A stretch of 23,524 nucleotides of DNA from Bifidobacteriaceae bacterium (GTDB lineage Bacteria > Actinomycetota > Actinomycetes > Actinomycetales > WQXJ01), in contig JAISBQ010000188.1 of assembly GCA_031266115.1 (NCBI GenBank), forward strand, positions 1-23,524, given 5' to 3'. This document shows positions 7,222 through 14,656 of this stretch, in pieces; the stretch's first letter is position 1, and each line of letters opens with the position of its first letter. A program made the translations under genes and the position numbers. The notes under the pieces are model-generated. The model was not told the DNA's origin. It saw nothing but the letters and a program-made list of their open reading frames with translations, and did no database searches.

Positions 7222-7830
7222 CTAAGGCCGATCCGCGCCGTCATGACGGTGCTGACGAGCCCACACAGGAAGCGACGCGGCTTCCTTGTCATCCGCTGGT
7301 CGCTCCCAACGCGCGCCGCAAGTTGCGCACACGGCGTTCACGGCGACGACCTGTTCGTCCACGTCGAGCACTTTGATCTGCGGATGGAACTCGTCTGGCC
7401 AAGGGTCGTCGTGGGCACCTTCCGGATTTGGATAGGAGAACATCTTCGGCGTGATGGAAATCATGCGAAGGGGCTTGTCGCCAATGGCGCGGAAGGAGTG
7501 TCCGGTTTCGGGCCAGATGGCGATCATGTCTCCGGGGCCGCCCTCGACCACATCTCCATTGGAGAAAGTCATTTCTCCTCGACCATCAATTATGATGTAC
7601 CACTCCTCGACATCCTTCCCGGTGGGGACGTCTCGGTGCACATGCATGCCGATTGCTTGACCGGGGCTTCCGGGCGTTATGGTCGAGAATGAGATGTGCG
7701 GCTGCCACAGGCCGCGATTGAACGCCAGTGTCAACGAGATCGGCCACGACGCTCCGTGAATCGCCGCGTCGCGGAATTCCTGGTTGTCAAAGCCGTAGCG
7801 TTGCCAGCCTCGATCAAACTGATGGTGCAT
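7222..7830 (-). CDS. Cupin-domain protein with C-terminal CxxC
   Basis: 202-residue single-domain cupin. Motif 1 is GMHVHRDVPTGKDVEEWYII, giving H63, H65 and E75/E76; motif 2 is PGDMIAIWPETGHSF, giving H111. The full 3-His/1-Glu metal set is therefore present, so an isomerase, epimerase or dioxygenase role is possible as well as ligand sensing. After the cupin fold a 60-residue tail carries VCATCGARW (C168, C171), a lone CxxC pair that is unusual for the fold and may bind metal as a dimer. Start is ATG after GAGGAC. It lies last in the leftward transporter run, 94 bases after the ATPase, with a weak TTGACA-like box in that gap. Substrate unknown. Confidence 0.82.
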   Translation of the reverse strand: MHHQFDRGWQRYGFDNQEFRDAAIHGASWPISLTLAFNRGLWQPHISFSTITPGSPGQAIGMHVHRDVPTGKDVEEWYIIIDGRGEMTFSNGDVVEGGPGDMIAIWPETGHSFRAIGDKPLRMISITPKMFSYPNPEGAHDDPWPDEFHPQIKVLDVDEQVVAVNAVCATCGARWERPADDKEAASLPVWARQHRHDGADRP

Positions 7831-7924
7831 TCTGGTTTGTCCTCGCTTTCGTTTGATAAGCAGTTCCTCATTCTTCGGAACGTGCTTCGGTTGTTGAAAT
7901 GGGCTGGTTCGGGTGTGTCAATAG

Positions 7925-9118
7925 TCACGAGGTCACGGCAGCTCCCGATTCGAGATCGAATAAGTGGAGTCGGTGTTGAATCGGAGTGATGTTGACTTGA
8001 TCGCCCACTCGAACATCCGTGTCCGGCTCGGATCGGACGATGAGCGTCACCTGACATTGCTCGGCTTCCTGCTTCAGCGTCGAAGCGGCAGTCGCGTCGA
8101 CGTCGACTGCGGCCTCAATCATCTCGTCGGAGACGACCGCTTGTCCGGCCAGTGTCACGTAGATAAGGGATTCGGCCCCCAGAACTTCGATCCGTGAAAC
8201 CGTGGCTCGCAAACTCGGGCCGCCGGTTGGCCCCAAAGCCAGACTCTCGGGTCGGATTCCCATTGCGAGTTCGCGGTCGACGTAGGCCGCCAACGCCGGT
8301 CGGGCGGACACGACCGCGTCCGACAGCCGGAGCGTCTGGCCAGGTAGCCGAAGCTCGAAGCCACTTTCGTCTCGCCCGAGGGTCGCTTGAAGGAAGTTCA
8401 TGCCCGGCGAGCCGATGAAGGCCGCGACGAAGATGTTGGCAGGCTCCGCGTACACCTGTTGCGGCGGTCCTTGCTGCTGTAGGACGCCCTTGCGCATGAT
8501 GGCTATCCGAGTTCCCATGGTCATCGCCTCGACCTGGTCATGAGTGACGTAGATCGTGGTGACCCCGAGGTCGCGCTGAAGATTGGATATCTCTGATCGC
8601 ATTTGGACTCGGAGCTTGGCGTCGAGGTTGGACAGCGGTTCATCCATGAGAAATGCCTGTGGCTCGCGGACTATCGCGCGCCCCATGGCAACCCGTTGAC
8701 GCTGGCCCCCTGATAGAGTTCGTGGCTTGCGCTTGAGGTACTCGGTCAGTCCGAGGAGCGCCGCTGTCCTCTCTACGCGGCTGCGGACCTCGCTCTTCGA
8801 CGTGTGCCGGGCGCGCAGGGGGAACGCAATGTTCTCAAAGATCGACATGTGGGGGTACAGCGCGTAGTTCTGAAACACCATGGCCATGTCGCGTTCGCCC
8901 GGATCGATACCATTCACGATCTTGTCACCCACCCGGATGGTCCCCTCGGTGATGTCCTCCAAGCCGGCCACCATCCTGAGCGCGGTCGTCTTGCCGCAGC
9001 CGGATGGGCCAACGAAAACCATCAGCTCGCCGTCCTCGATCTCGAGGTTGAGGTCCTGTACTGCGCGAGTTCCGCCTGGATAGACTTTGCCAACTCGGGA
9101 AAAAGATATTGAAGCCAT
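7925..9118 (-). CDS. CUT1 sugar ABC importer, ATPase subunit
   Basis: Energises the importer encoded just upstream; MalK/UgpC/MsmK type. The nucleotide-binding domain shows Walker A GPSGCGKT (37-44), the Q-loop FQNYALYPHM, signature LSGGQ (135-139), Walker B FLMDEP with D159/E160 and switch H193. The last 160 residues form the OB/TOBE regulatory domain typical of sugar importers. Length 397 residues. The ATG is chosen because AGGGGATGA precedes it at the right distance and because MASISFSRVGKVYPGG is the usual N-terminus. It follows the second permease by a few bases. Some actinobacteria use one shared ATPase for many CUT1 systems; this one has its own. Confidence 0.93.
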   Translation of the reverse strand: MASISFSRVGKVYPGGTRAVQDLNLEIEDGELMVFVGPSGCGKTTALRMVAGLEDITEGTIRVGDKIVNGIDPGERDMAMVFQNYALYPHMSIFENIAFPLRARHTSKSEVRSRVERTAALLGLTEYLKRKPRTLSGGQRQRVAMGRAIVREPQAFLMDEPLSNLDAKLRVQMRSEISNLQRDLGVTTIYVTHDQVEAMTMGTRIAIMRKGVLQQQGPPQQVYAEPANIFVAAFIGSPGMNFLQATLGRDESGFELRLPGQTLRLSDAVVSARPALAAYVDRELAMGIRPESLALGPTGGPSLRATVSRIEVLGAESLIYVTLAGQAVVSDEMIEAAVDVDATAASTLKQEAEQCQVTLIVRSEPDTDVRVGDQVNITPIQHRLHLFDLESGAAVTS

Positions 9119-9122
9119 TCGG

Positions 9123-9959
9123 TCATCCCCTAATTCCGCCCGCGAAGCCACGGATCATTTGTTTCTGTGCCAATACGAAGAAGATCACCAAAGGAAGCAG
9201 CGCGATGATCACCACCGCGAACACCAAGTTCCATTTGGTCAAGTACTCGCCGACGAAGGAATAGATTGCCACCGGGATAGTCTCGTTGTTTGTGCCGCCC
9301 ACGAAGATTAGAGACGCGAAGAAATCATTCCAAATGAACAGGCCTGTCATGATAGCGACCGTGCCCGTGACTGGTCGCAACAGAGGAAACACCACTCGGA
9401 AGAACGTCCGGAAAATTCCCGCGCCATCGACCCTGGCCGACTCCTCATAGTCACGCGGAAGCTGTCGGGTGAAGCCCGTATAGAGGAAAACCGTCAGAGG
9501 CATGAACACTCCGACCCACAGTATTATCATGGAGAGGTACGAGCCGGTGACGCCCATCCAACGAAACGCGGCATAGAGCGGGACTATGCATAGCTGAAAG
9601 GGGACGATGATGCCGAGTACGAACAGGAAATAGAGAAGCCCAGACAGCTTTCCCGGTCGCCGCGCAATTACATAGGCGCAGAGCGATCCGATGAGGACGA
9701 GGAAGGCGACCGAACCCAGGGTTATGATTGCGCTGCTGAGCAACGAGTGACCTATGCTCGGATCGCTCCGCTCGTTCCAAGCATCCCCGAAATTCCCAAA
9801 AGCCGGGCTCGACGTGAATTCCCAGGGTTTCGTGAAGAGCTCATTGTTAGGTTTGAGGGCGACCGAAACTAATATGTAGAGGGGCAAACAGAACACGACT
9901 GCCAGTATGAGCGCCGTCAACTCGCGGGCGAAAGTCTTCCATGTGTAGCGGGTGTTCAC
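9123..9959 (-). CDS. CUT1 sugar ABC importer, permease (MalG/UgpE type)
   Basis: Inner-membrane subunit of about six helices, 278 residues. The cytoplasmic EAA loop that docks on the ATPase reads DYEESARVDGAGIFRTFFRV, and the C-terminus ends QKQMIRGFAGGIRG, as is common in MalG-type permeases. The first helix starts about residue 12 (TALILAVVFCLPLYILVSVA). The GTG start overlaps the stop of the preceding permease by four bases (GTGA), so the two are translationally coupled. Base composition drops visibly here: 9481-9540 is 48% GC against 80% for 2341-2400. Confidence 0.93.
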   Translation of the reverse strand: MNTRYTWKTFARELTALILAVVFCLPLYILVSVALKPNNELFTKPWEFTSSPAFGNFGDAWNERSDPSIGHSLLSSAIITLGSVAFLVLIGSLCAYVIARRPGKLSGLLYFLFVLGIIVPFQLCIVPLYAAFRWMGVTGSYLSMIILWVGVFMPLTVFLYTGFTRQLPRDYEESARVDGAGIFRTFFRVVFPLLRPVTGTVAIMTGLFIWNDFFASLIFVGGTNNETIPVAIYSFVGEYLTKWNLVFAVVIIALLPLVIFFVLAQKQMIRGFAGGIRG

Positions 9960-10870
9960 AATTGTTCCTCTCTGCTGCGGAGAAGCGTCATCTGGAGAAC
10001 GGCCAGGCACGTGACGATCAATGCGAGGACCAGAGCAAGGGCTGAGCCGTATCCGTACTTCCCGTACAAGAAAGTGTTCTTCCAGACTAACGTCGCGAGC
10101 GTCTCTGTCGCGCCAGCCGGGCCGCCGCCGGTCAGTGCTATGACCTGGTCAAATGCGCCAAGCCCCCAAATCAGAGTCAGCGTGCATGCGACTGTGACGG
10201 CGGGCGCGAGAAGTGGAAGGGTGACTCGTCGGAATTTCATCCACTTCGAAGCGCCGTCGACAGCTACAGCGTCGTCGAGCTCCTCTGGGATGCCTTCTAA
10301 CCCGGCGAGATATATGATCATGGTCAGCCCTGTGTACTGCCAACATATGACGAGAGCGATTGTGTAGAGCGCCCACTTGGGATCTCCCGTCCAAGTGTGC
10401 TTCCAGGAGCTCAAGCCGAGCGAGTCGAGAATCTGGTTGAGCGGTCCCTTGTAGGAGAAGATGAATTGCCAAATGTATCCCGTAGCGAGGTGGCTGAGAG
10501 CAAACGGGATGAAGAACATCGCTCGCAAGAGATTCCGTGCCTTGAGTCCCTTGCGGAGCAGCAGAGCGAGCCCAAGACCAGCGGCATTCGACACGACGAG
10601 GAGGATTGCCGCTAACACCAGGGTGTTGCCCAAAGAACCGAGAGCTCCGCTGGGAGAGAAGATCTGGGCAAAATTGTCTAGTCCGACGGAACTCGCCCTG
10701 GGCGAAAGCCCATTCCAATCCGTGAAGGCGTACCCTGCCGAGAACACCGCCGGTAAGAACCGGAGGCCGAGCATCAGGACGATTCCAGGGATGGCGATAA
10801 GCCACGGAACGTGACGGACTTGGATCCGTCGGCTCCGATTCAAACGGGAGCTTGAGCGTTGAACGGACAT
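9956..10870 (-). CDS. CUT1 sugar ABC importer, permease (MalF/UgpA type)
   Basis: Partner permease, 304 residues, about six transmembrane helices beginning WLIAIPGIVLMLGLRFLPAV. The EAA loop is EGIPEELDDAVAVDGASKWM, and FDQVIALTGGGPAGATETLA is the usual MalF-type periplasmic/TM6 segment. The N-terminal 20 residues are basic and serine-rich, consistent with a cytoplasmic start. The ATG is shared with the stop of the upstream small gene (TGATG), which fixes the start. Substrate specificity cannot be inferred from the permease alone. Confidence 0.93.
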   Translation of the reverse strand: MSVQRSSSRLNRSRRIQVRHVPWLIAIPGIVLMLGLRFLPAVFSAGYAFTDWNGLSPRASSVGLDNFAQIFSPSGALGSLGNTLVLAAILLVVSNAAGLGLALLLRKGLKARNLLRAMFFIPFALSHLATGYIWQFIFSYKGPLNQILDSLGLSSWKHTWTGDPKWALYTIALVICWQYTGLTMIIYLAGLEGIPEELDDAVAVDGASKWMKFRRVTLPLLAPAVTVACTLTLIWGLGAFDQVIALTGGGPAGATETLATLVWKNTFLYGKYGYGSALALVLALIVTCLAVLQMTLLRSREEQL

Positions 10871-11217
10871 CAGGTTCCTCGTTCGTGACGTGGCCCGAGC
10901 GACTCGTAGATCCACACCTGGCTGTCGTCCTTCCACGGCCACGGGTCCGGATGAGCCGCCGGCCCGAAATCGGCTCTTTGGTCAAGGGCCGAAAGGATTT
11001 CTCCCTCGGGCCGTTCCACCTCGTAGATGACCAGGTATTGCCAGGTGGGGGTCTGCCTCTCCTTCTGCTCGACGCAGAGTCGGTATCGCTGGGCAGACAG
11101 CCAACCGGGGGCAGTGAGCACTTCGGGGATGTGATACCGATCATAGAACTCGTTGAATTCGAGATCACGACCATCAGCTGCGTTGGTGAAGGCGACGAAA
11201 ATGTGTTTGCTGTGCAC
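10870..11217 (-). CDS. Small EthD-like dimeric alpha/beta-barrel protein
   Basis: A 115-residue soluble protein with no signal or membrane segment. The opening HIFVAFTNAADG strand, then FYDRYHIPEVLTAPGWLSAQRY and WQYLVIYEVE, fit the ferredoxin-like dimeric alpha/beta-barrel fold of EthD and related proteins. The conserved YDRYH...PG pattern is typical of that group. Such proteins occur beside catabolic enzymes and may isomerise or hydrolyse unstable intermediates; no activity is proven for this type. The start is GTG with GGGAGAGA about eight bases upstream. It is placed between the binding protein and the permeases and coupled to the first permease by TGATG, an unusual position. Fold assignment is moderate; function unknown. 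Confidence 0.7.
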   Translation of the reverse strand: MHSKHIFVAFTNAADGRDLEFNEFYDRYHIPEVLTAPGWLSAQRYRLCVEQKERQTPTWQYLVIYEVERPEGEILSALDQRADFGPAAHPDPWPWKDDSQVWIYESLGPRHERGT

Positions 11218-11260
11218 GTACTGTCTCTCCCTTCGGTGAACGTGCGCTGCGTTGTCAAAT

Positions 11261-11325
11261 CGGTCGTCTGCGCGGCGGCCCTGAGGCGCTGGGCCAAGGC
11301 CCTGAGGACGCCGCACACACGACCG
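11261..11325 (-). other. Intercistronic stem-loop after binding-protein gene
   Basis: Nested inverted repeats lie between the binding-protein stop and the next gene. CGGTCGT (11261-11267) pairs with ACGACCG (11319-11325), GCGGCG (11272-11277) with CGCCGC (11309-11314), and GGGCC (11291-11295) with GGCCC at 11277-11281 or 11298-11302. The segment GGCCCTGAGG occurs twice inside. No T-run follows on the minus strand, so it is more likely an mRNA-stabilising or attenuating structure than a full terminator. Comparable structures protect binding-protein transcripts in other importers. Confidence 0.6.
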
Positions 11326-11332
11326 CGCAGAT

Positions 11333-12625
11333 CTAGCCAGCGTCAAACAGTCGGTCGGCATCGGCCAGGACACTGTCCACGGTTGCTTGGCCCGTGAATA
11401 CTCCTTGAATCACTGCTCCGAATTCATCCCTGAACGCGGTGTTGGGCCACCAAGCCGACGCGTCTGGGATCGCCAGACCGTTCTTGAAGTAGGGCTCCAA
11501 ATCGACGTAGTCCTCCGGCATGTCTCCAGTCGTGGCCTGTGCGCCGGTTATCAGGAAATTGTTTGAAGCGAAGGCATTCGCACCTTCCGGGCCTGCGAGG
11601 AAGTCTAGGAACTCCCTGACTTGATCTGGATGCTTGGTGCTGATCCAAGCGCCAAGTCCGCCGGCCGACTGAGGTGTGAGGCGTGTATCGCTGACCTCGT
11701 CGCCAGGGAACGGGAACATGCCGATGTTGATCTCGGGCGTCTGCTGCTTGACACGCCCGTTCTGACCGCCGTAGGTGAACATCATGGCGGCTTCGCCGCT
11801 GGCGTATTCAGAAATCATCTCGGGCATTTGAAGGGCAGCCGTGCCAGGGGAGAAGCAGCCGCCATCGATCATCTCCTGCAACTGCTCGAACGCGCGACGC
11901 CATCCCGAATCGGCGAAAGTGGTTTCGCCCGCAAGCCGCTTATCGAGCCAATCGGGATCCTTTGAGAATACCGTGTTGCCCGCCACCACCACCATGTTGT
12001 TCGCATCGACTGCGGCCGAGCCGGCGGCGAAAGATATGGCGATGAGGTCGGTGTTGGACGAGATCGCCTCGCAAGTCGAAAGCAGTTCGTCGAATGTGGT
12101 GGGAATCGTCAGGCCGTTGTCGGCGAAAATGTCCTTGTTGTACGACAGCAGCGCTAATGGCGAGAGACCGACTTCCAGGGCGTAGATCTTGTCATCGACC
12201 GTGTACAGAGACTTCGTCTCCTCATACATCGAATCGACCCACGGCTGGTCGGACAAGTCAAGAAGGTAGCCCGCTTCGACGAATGGTCCGACAGCGTAGG
12301 GAGCGCCACGCCCGCCGATGAGCTGCACCAGATCTGTGCCGTTGCCAGAGGCGAACTGAGTGGTGACCGCCGCAGTGAAAGCGTCGCCCGACTCGTAGTA
12401 AATGGCGTCGACCTCGAAGCCCGGATCGCCGGCCTCGAAGAGCTCGATGGCAGCATCGAGACCCGGCTTGGACCCGTTCATCATTGCCACTGTGATGGTC
12501 ACGTCGTCGCCCCCGCCCTGATTGTCGCCGGATCCGTTGTTGTCCTGGCCAGAGCAGGCGGCGAAGGCGAGTGGCATCGCCAGAGCGGTGAGCGCTGTGA
12601 GTGTTCGTAAAGTCTGTCTTGTCAC
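11333..12625 (-). CDS. CUT1 sugar ABC importer, solute-binding lipoprotein
   Basis: Extracellular family-1 binding protein of 430 residues that delivers the substrate to the permeases. It has a short lipoprotein signal: TRQTLRTLTALTALAMPLA then FAAC, with C24 as the likely lipidated cysteine, followed by a Gly/Asn/Asp-rich linker. The mature domain begins VTITVAMMNGSKPGLDAAIELF, and AAMMFTYGG plus the C-terminal AWISTKHPDQVREFLDFLAGPEGA are standard family features. The GTG start is fixed by AAGGAGGA seven bases upstream. It is the first transporter gene in the leftward order, as usual, and the stem-loop behind it may raise its expression over that of the permeases. The ligand is not predictable beyond a sugar-like solute. 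Confidence 0.93.
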   Translation of the reverse strand: MTRQTLRTLTALTALAMPLAFAACSGQDNNGSGDNQGGGDDVTITVAMMNGSKPGLDAAIELFEAGDPGFEVDAIYYESGDAFTAAVTTQFASGNGTDLVQLIGGRGAPYAVGPFVEAGYLLDLSDQPWVDSMYEETKSLYTVDDKIYALEVGLSPLALLSYNKDIFADNGLTIPTTFDELLSTCEAISSNTDLIAISFAAGSAAVDANNMVVVAGNTVFSKDPDWLDKRLAGETTFADSGWRRAFEQLQEMIDGGCFSPGTAALQMPEMISEYASGEAAMMFTYGGQNGRVKQQTPEINIGMFPFPGDEVSDTRLTPQSAGGLGAWISTKHPDQVREFLDFLAGPEGANAFASNNFLITGAQATTGDMPEDYVDLEPYFKNGLAIPDASAWWPNTAFRDEFGAVIQGVFTGQATVDSVLADADRLFDAG

Positions 12626-12741
12626 TGGTAACTCCTCCTTGAGTCTTCTCAGCGCCGTCATCGGCGCCTCTAGATGGATTTCAGATGTCGGCCCACGAAT
12701 CGGGCCTGGCTGACTGTAGGTATTGGCCTTGGTCGGGTCTG
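12626..12741 (-). other. Spacer between crotonase and binding-protein genes
   Basis: The 116 bases contain two small hairpins, GGCCC-N7-GGGCC (12690-12706) and GCGCCG-TCAT-CGGCGC (12652-12667), and the ribosome-binding site of the binding-protein gene. No T-run follows either hairpin. I see no good -35/-10 pair and no full TGGCTNAGCCA site, only a TGGCT half site at 12707-12711. The transporter genes may be read through from the transketolase promoter or from an unrecognised promoter here. Confidence 0.4.
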
Positions 12742-13602
12742 TCAGTCGAAATTGTTCTTTCGCCCATCGCGTACGTAGTCAACCGTCGACCGGATGTGTT
12801 CCTTGCCATGAATCGAATGATGTCGTGCGACGTGTCCGAACATTTGTATACCGAAGCCACCGTCAAGGTCTTCAAGCACCCGGCGCTTCCAGGGGCGCCG
12901 GATGATCTGGGTTGTCAGGCGGCGAGTTGTGCGAGGCTGGGTCATTATGTGATCCGCCAGGGCGAATGCCCGCTCCTCGAGACGTTCGCGGGGCAAGACT
13001 TCATTCACCATTCCCAGTTCGAGCGCCTTGCGCGCGGGGATCGCCTCGCCGGTGAGGAGCGCGTAGGCGGCTCGCTTGACTCCGAGGAGCTCTTGAAAAG
13101 CGTTGTGGACGCCATCGGCGGGTACGGAGCCGATGTCGTAGTGGAGATCGAACAGGACGGCTTCCTCGGCAGCGATAGTGATGTCGCACATGAGCACGAT
13201 CTCCGTGTGGAACCCCGAGCCGTTGAGAATGCCGATCGTGGGAACTTCGATCTCGTTGACCAGGGCGGTGACGTTCGTCCGGCCATCTTTGTATGCGTAC
13301 TCGTAGGCCCAACTGGCGACGTCCGCTTCTTCGATCGCGAAGCCCTCGGGATCGGAGCCCATCATGAACTCGTCGCCCGAGCCGGAGAGGATCAGGACTT
13401 CGTTCTTCGGGTCGGCGCCGATCGCTTTCAGCATCTGGCCCAGAGCCCTGTGATTCTGGACGCTGAGTTGGATCGGCCCTCCCACGGTGTGCGCTCTCGC
13501 GAGCAACACGCCATCGTCCCGCCGCTCGAGGTGGAAGAAATCCTTGAACTTCTCGCTGTATTCGTCGAAGTCCGGTGTGGCGGCGAATTGCTGGAGCGAC
13601 AT
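12742..13602 (-). CDS. Crotonase-family enzyme, possible C-C bond hydrolase
   Basis: 286-residue enoyl-CoA hydratase/isomerase-superfamily protein. The fold is clear from GVLLARAHTVGGP, EVLILSGSGDEFMMGSDPEGF, the helix NGSGFHTEIVLMCDITIAAE, and GEAIPARKALELGMVNEVL. The site of the first hydratase glutamate is kept (E134), but the second is His (H154 in LHYDIGSVPADGVH), followed by D163 and H166. From memory, 6-oxocamphor hydrolase has the same PH...DGAH pattern and a similar N-terminus (EYS-K-, LER-GVLLV--HT), and it cleaves cyclic beta-diketones without CoA. No CoA ligase or thiolase lies nearby, which fits a non-CoA substrate. ATG start after AAGGAA. The family is secure; the hydrolase reading is inference. 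Confidence 0.83.
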   Translation of the reverse strand: MSLQQFAATPDFDEYSEKFKDFFHLERRDDGVLLARAHTVGGPIQLSVQNHRALGQMLKAIGADPKNEVLILSGSGDEFMMGSDPEGFAIEEADVASWAYEYAYKDGRTNVTALVNEIEVPTIGILNGSGFHTEIVLMCDITIAAEEAVLFDLHYDIGSVPADGVHNAFQELLGVKRAAYALLTGEAIPARKALELGMVNEVLPRERLEERAFALADHIMTQPRTTRRLTTQIIRRPWKRRVLEDLDGGFGIQMFGHVARHHSIHGKEHIRSTVDYVRDGRKNNFD

Positions 13603-13647
13603 TGCCTTCCTTTTCTGTGGTTGGTTCGCTATCGGATGGACGGTTCT

Positions 13648-14646
13648 TCAGACTGGCGCGTACTCGCCTCGCTCAGATTCTGGAACCGGGGCGATCGGCG
13701 GCGGTGTCGACGGGCCGGCAAGGCTCCAGACGGCATCGATGATGTCTTGGACGCCCAACCCGTACTTCTTGAACAGGAACGGTGCTCTTCGTGCGCCCTC
13801 GGCGAAGGTGTCCTGGATCCCGAGCCGACGCAGGCGGACGCCGACCCCCTCTTCGGCCAGCACCTCGGCCACGGCCGAACCAAGGCCTCCAACAATGGAG
13901 TGGTTCTCGGCCGTGACGACCGCGCCCACCGTCCGGGCGACAGCAGCGACGGTGCGGCGGTCGATCGGTTTGACCACCGGCGCATTGACCACCGCGACGG
14001 CAAGGCCATGGGTGGACATGATGTCTGCTGCCGCCAAAGCCGAGGCGACGATCATTCCGTTGGTGACGATGGCGGCGGCGCCGCCCTCGCGCAGAATCTG
14101 TGCGCGATCCAGGGAGAAGCGGTGAGTCTGGCCGAACAGAAGGGGGATCTCGCCTCGCTTGAGCCTCAGATAGACCGGACCGGGAACGTCGGCGATGGCG
14201 GGCACCGCCTGCCCGATTTCCGTGGCGTCCGCCACATCGACGACGGTCATGTTCGGAATCGCTCGCATCAGCGCCACGTCTTCGATCGCTTGGTGGCTCG
14301 GGCCGCCCGGGCTGGATAGACCGGGCATGAAACCGATCAGACGGACCGGGAGGTTCGGATAAGCGATCGCGTTGACGATTTGGTCGAGCGGCCGACGGGT
14401 GGCGAAGACCCCGAAAGTGTGGACGAATGGCATGTGCCCACGGCGGGCCAACGCGCCTGCGAGGCCAATCATGTTGGCTTCTGCCATGCCCGCGTGAATG
14501 AAACGGCTCGGAAAGGCCCCCTGAAAGAGGTCGATCTCGCATTGCCTGGTCAGATCGCCGCTCAGGCAAAGCACTTCTTCGCGGGCTGTCGCCAATTCCA
14601 CCAGCGCGCGACCATAAGGCTTGAGGACGGTGGGATATCTCGTCAT
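13648..14646 (-). CDS. Split transketolase, C-terminal subunit
   Basis: Carries the pyrimidine-binding and C-terminal domains of a thiamine-diphosphate transketolase, 332 residues. The catalytic glutamate that activates thiamine is E56 in GMAEANMIGLAGALA. Further marks are MPFVHTFGVFATRRP, GFMPGLSSPGGPSHQAIEDVALMRAIP and the C-terminal swivel domain with TAENHSIVGGLGSAVAEVLAEE. It must pair with the N-terminal subunit encoded 10 bases upstream. The ATG lacks a strong ribosome-binding site, consistent with coupling to that gene. Split pairs occur in central metabolism of some bacteria and archaea and in catabolic clusters such as the apulose-4-phosphate transketolase AptA/AptB. No apiose isomerase or apulose kinase is seen here. 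Confidence 0.92.
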   Translation of the reverse strand: MTRYPTVLKPYGRALVELATAREEVLCLSGDLTRQCEIDLFQGAFPSRFIHAGMAEANMIGLAGALARRGHMPFVHTFGVFATRRPLDQIVNAIAYPNLPVRLIGFMPGLSSPGGPSHQAIEDVALMRAIPNMTVVDVADATEIGQAVPAIADVPGPVYLRLKRGEIPLLFGQTHRFSLDRAQILREGGAAAIVTNGMIVASALAAADIMSTHGLAVAVVNAPVVKPIDRRTVAAVARTVGAVVTAENHSIVGGLGSAVAEVLAEEGVGVRLRRLGIQDTFAEGARRAPFLFKKYGLGVQDIIDAVWSLAGPSTPPPIAPVPESERGEYAPV

Positions 14647-14656
14647 CGGGTTCGCG

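Noticed and set aside
7211..7227. Operator-like AGCCTAGCCTAAGG between the convergent regulator and cupin genes
   Set aside because: Only about 9 of 11 bases fit, no promoter nearby, and the bases are largely stop codons of the two genes.
12685..14319. Long plus-strand open frame opposite the crotonase and transketolase genes
   Set aside because: Spans two well-supported minus-strand genes and their spacer, with no domain signature.
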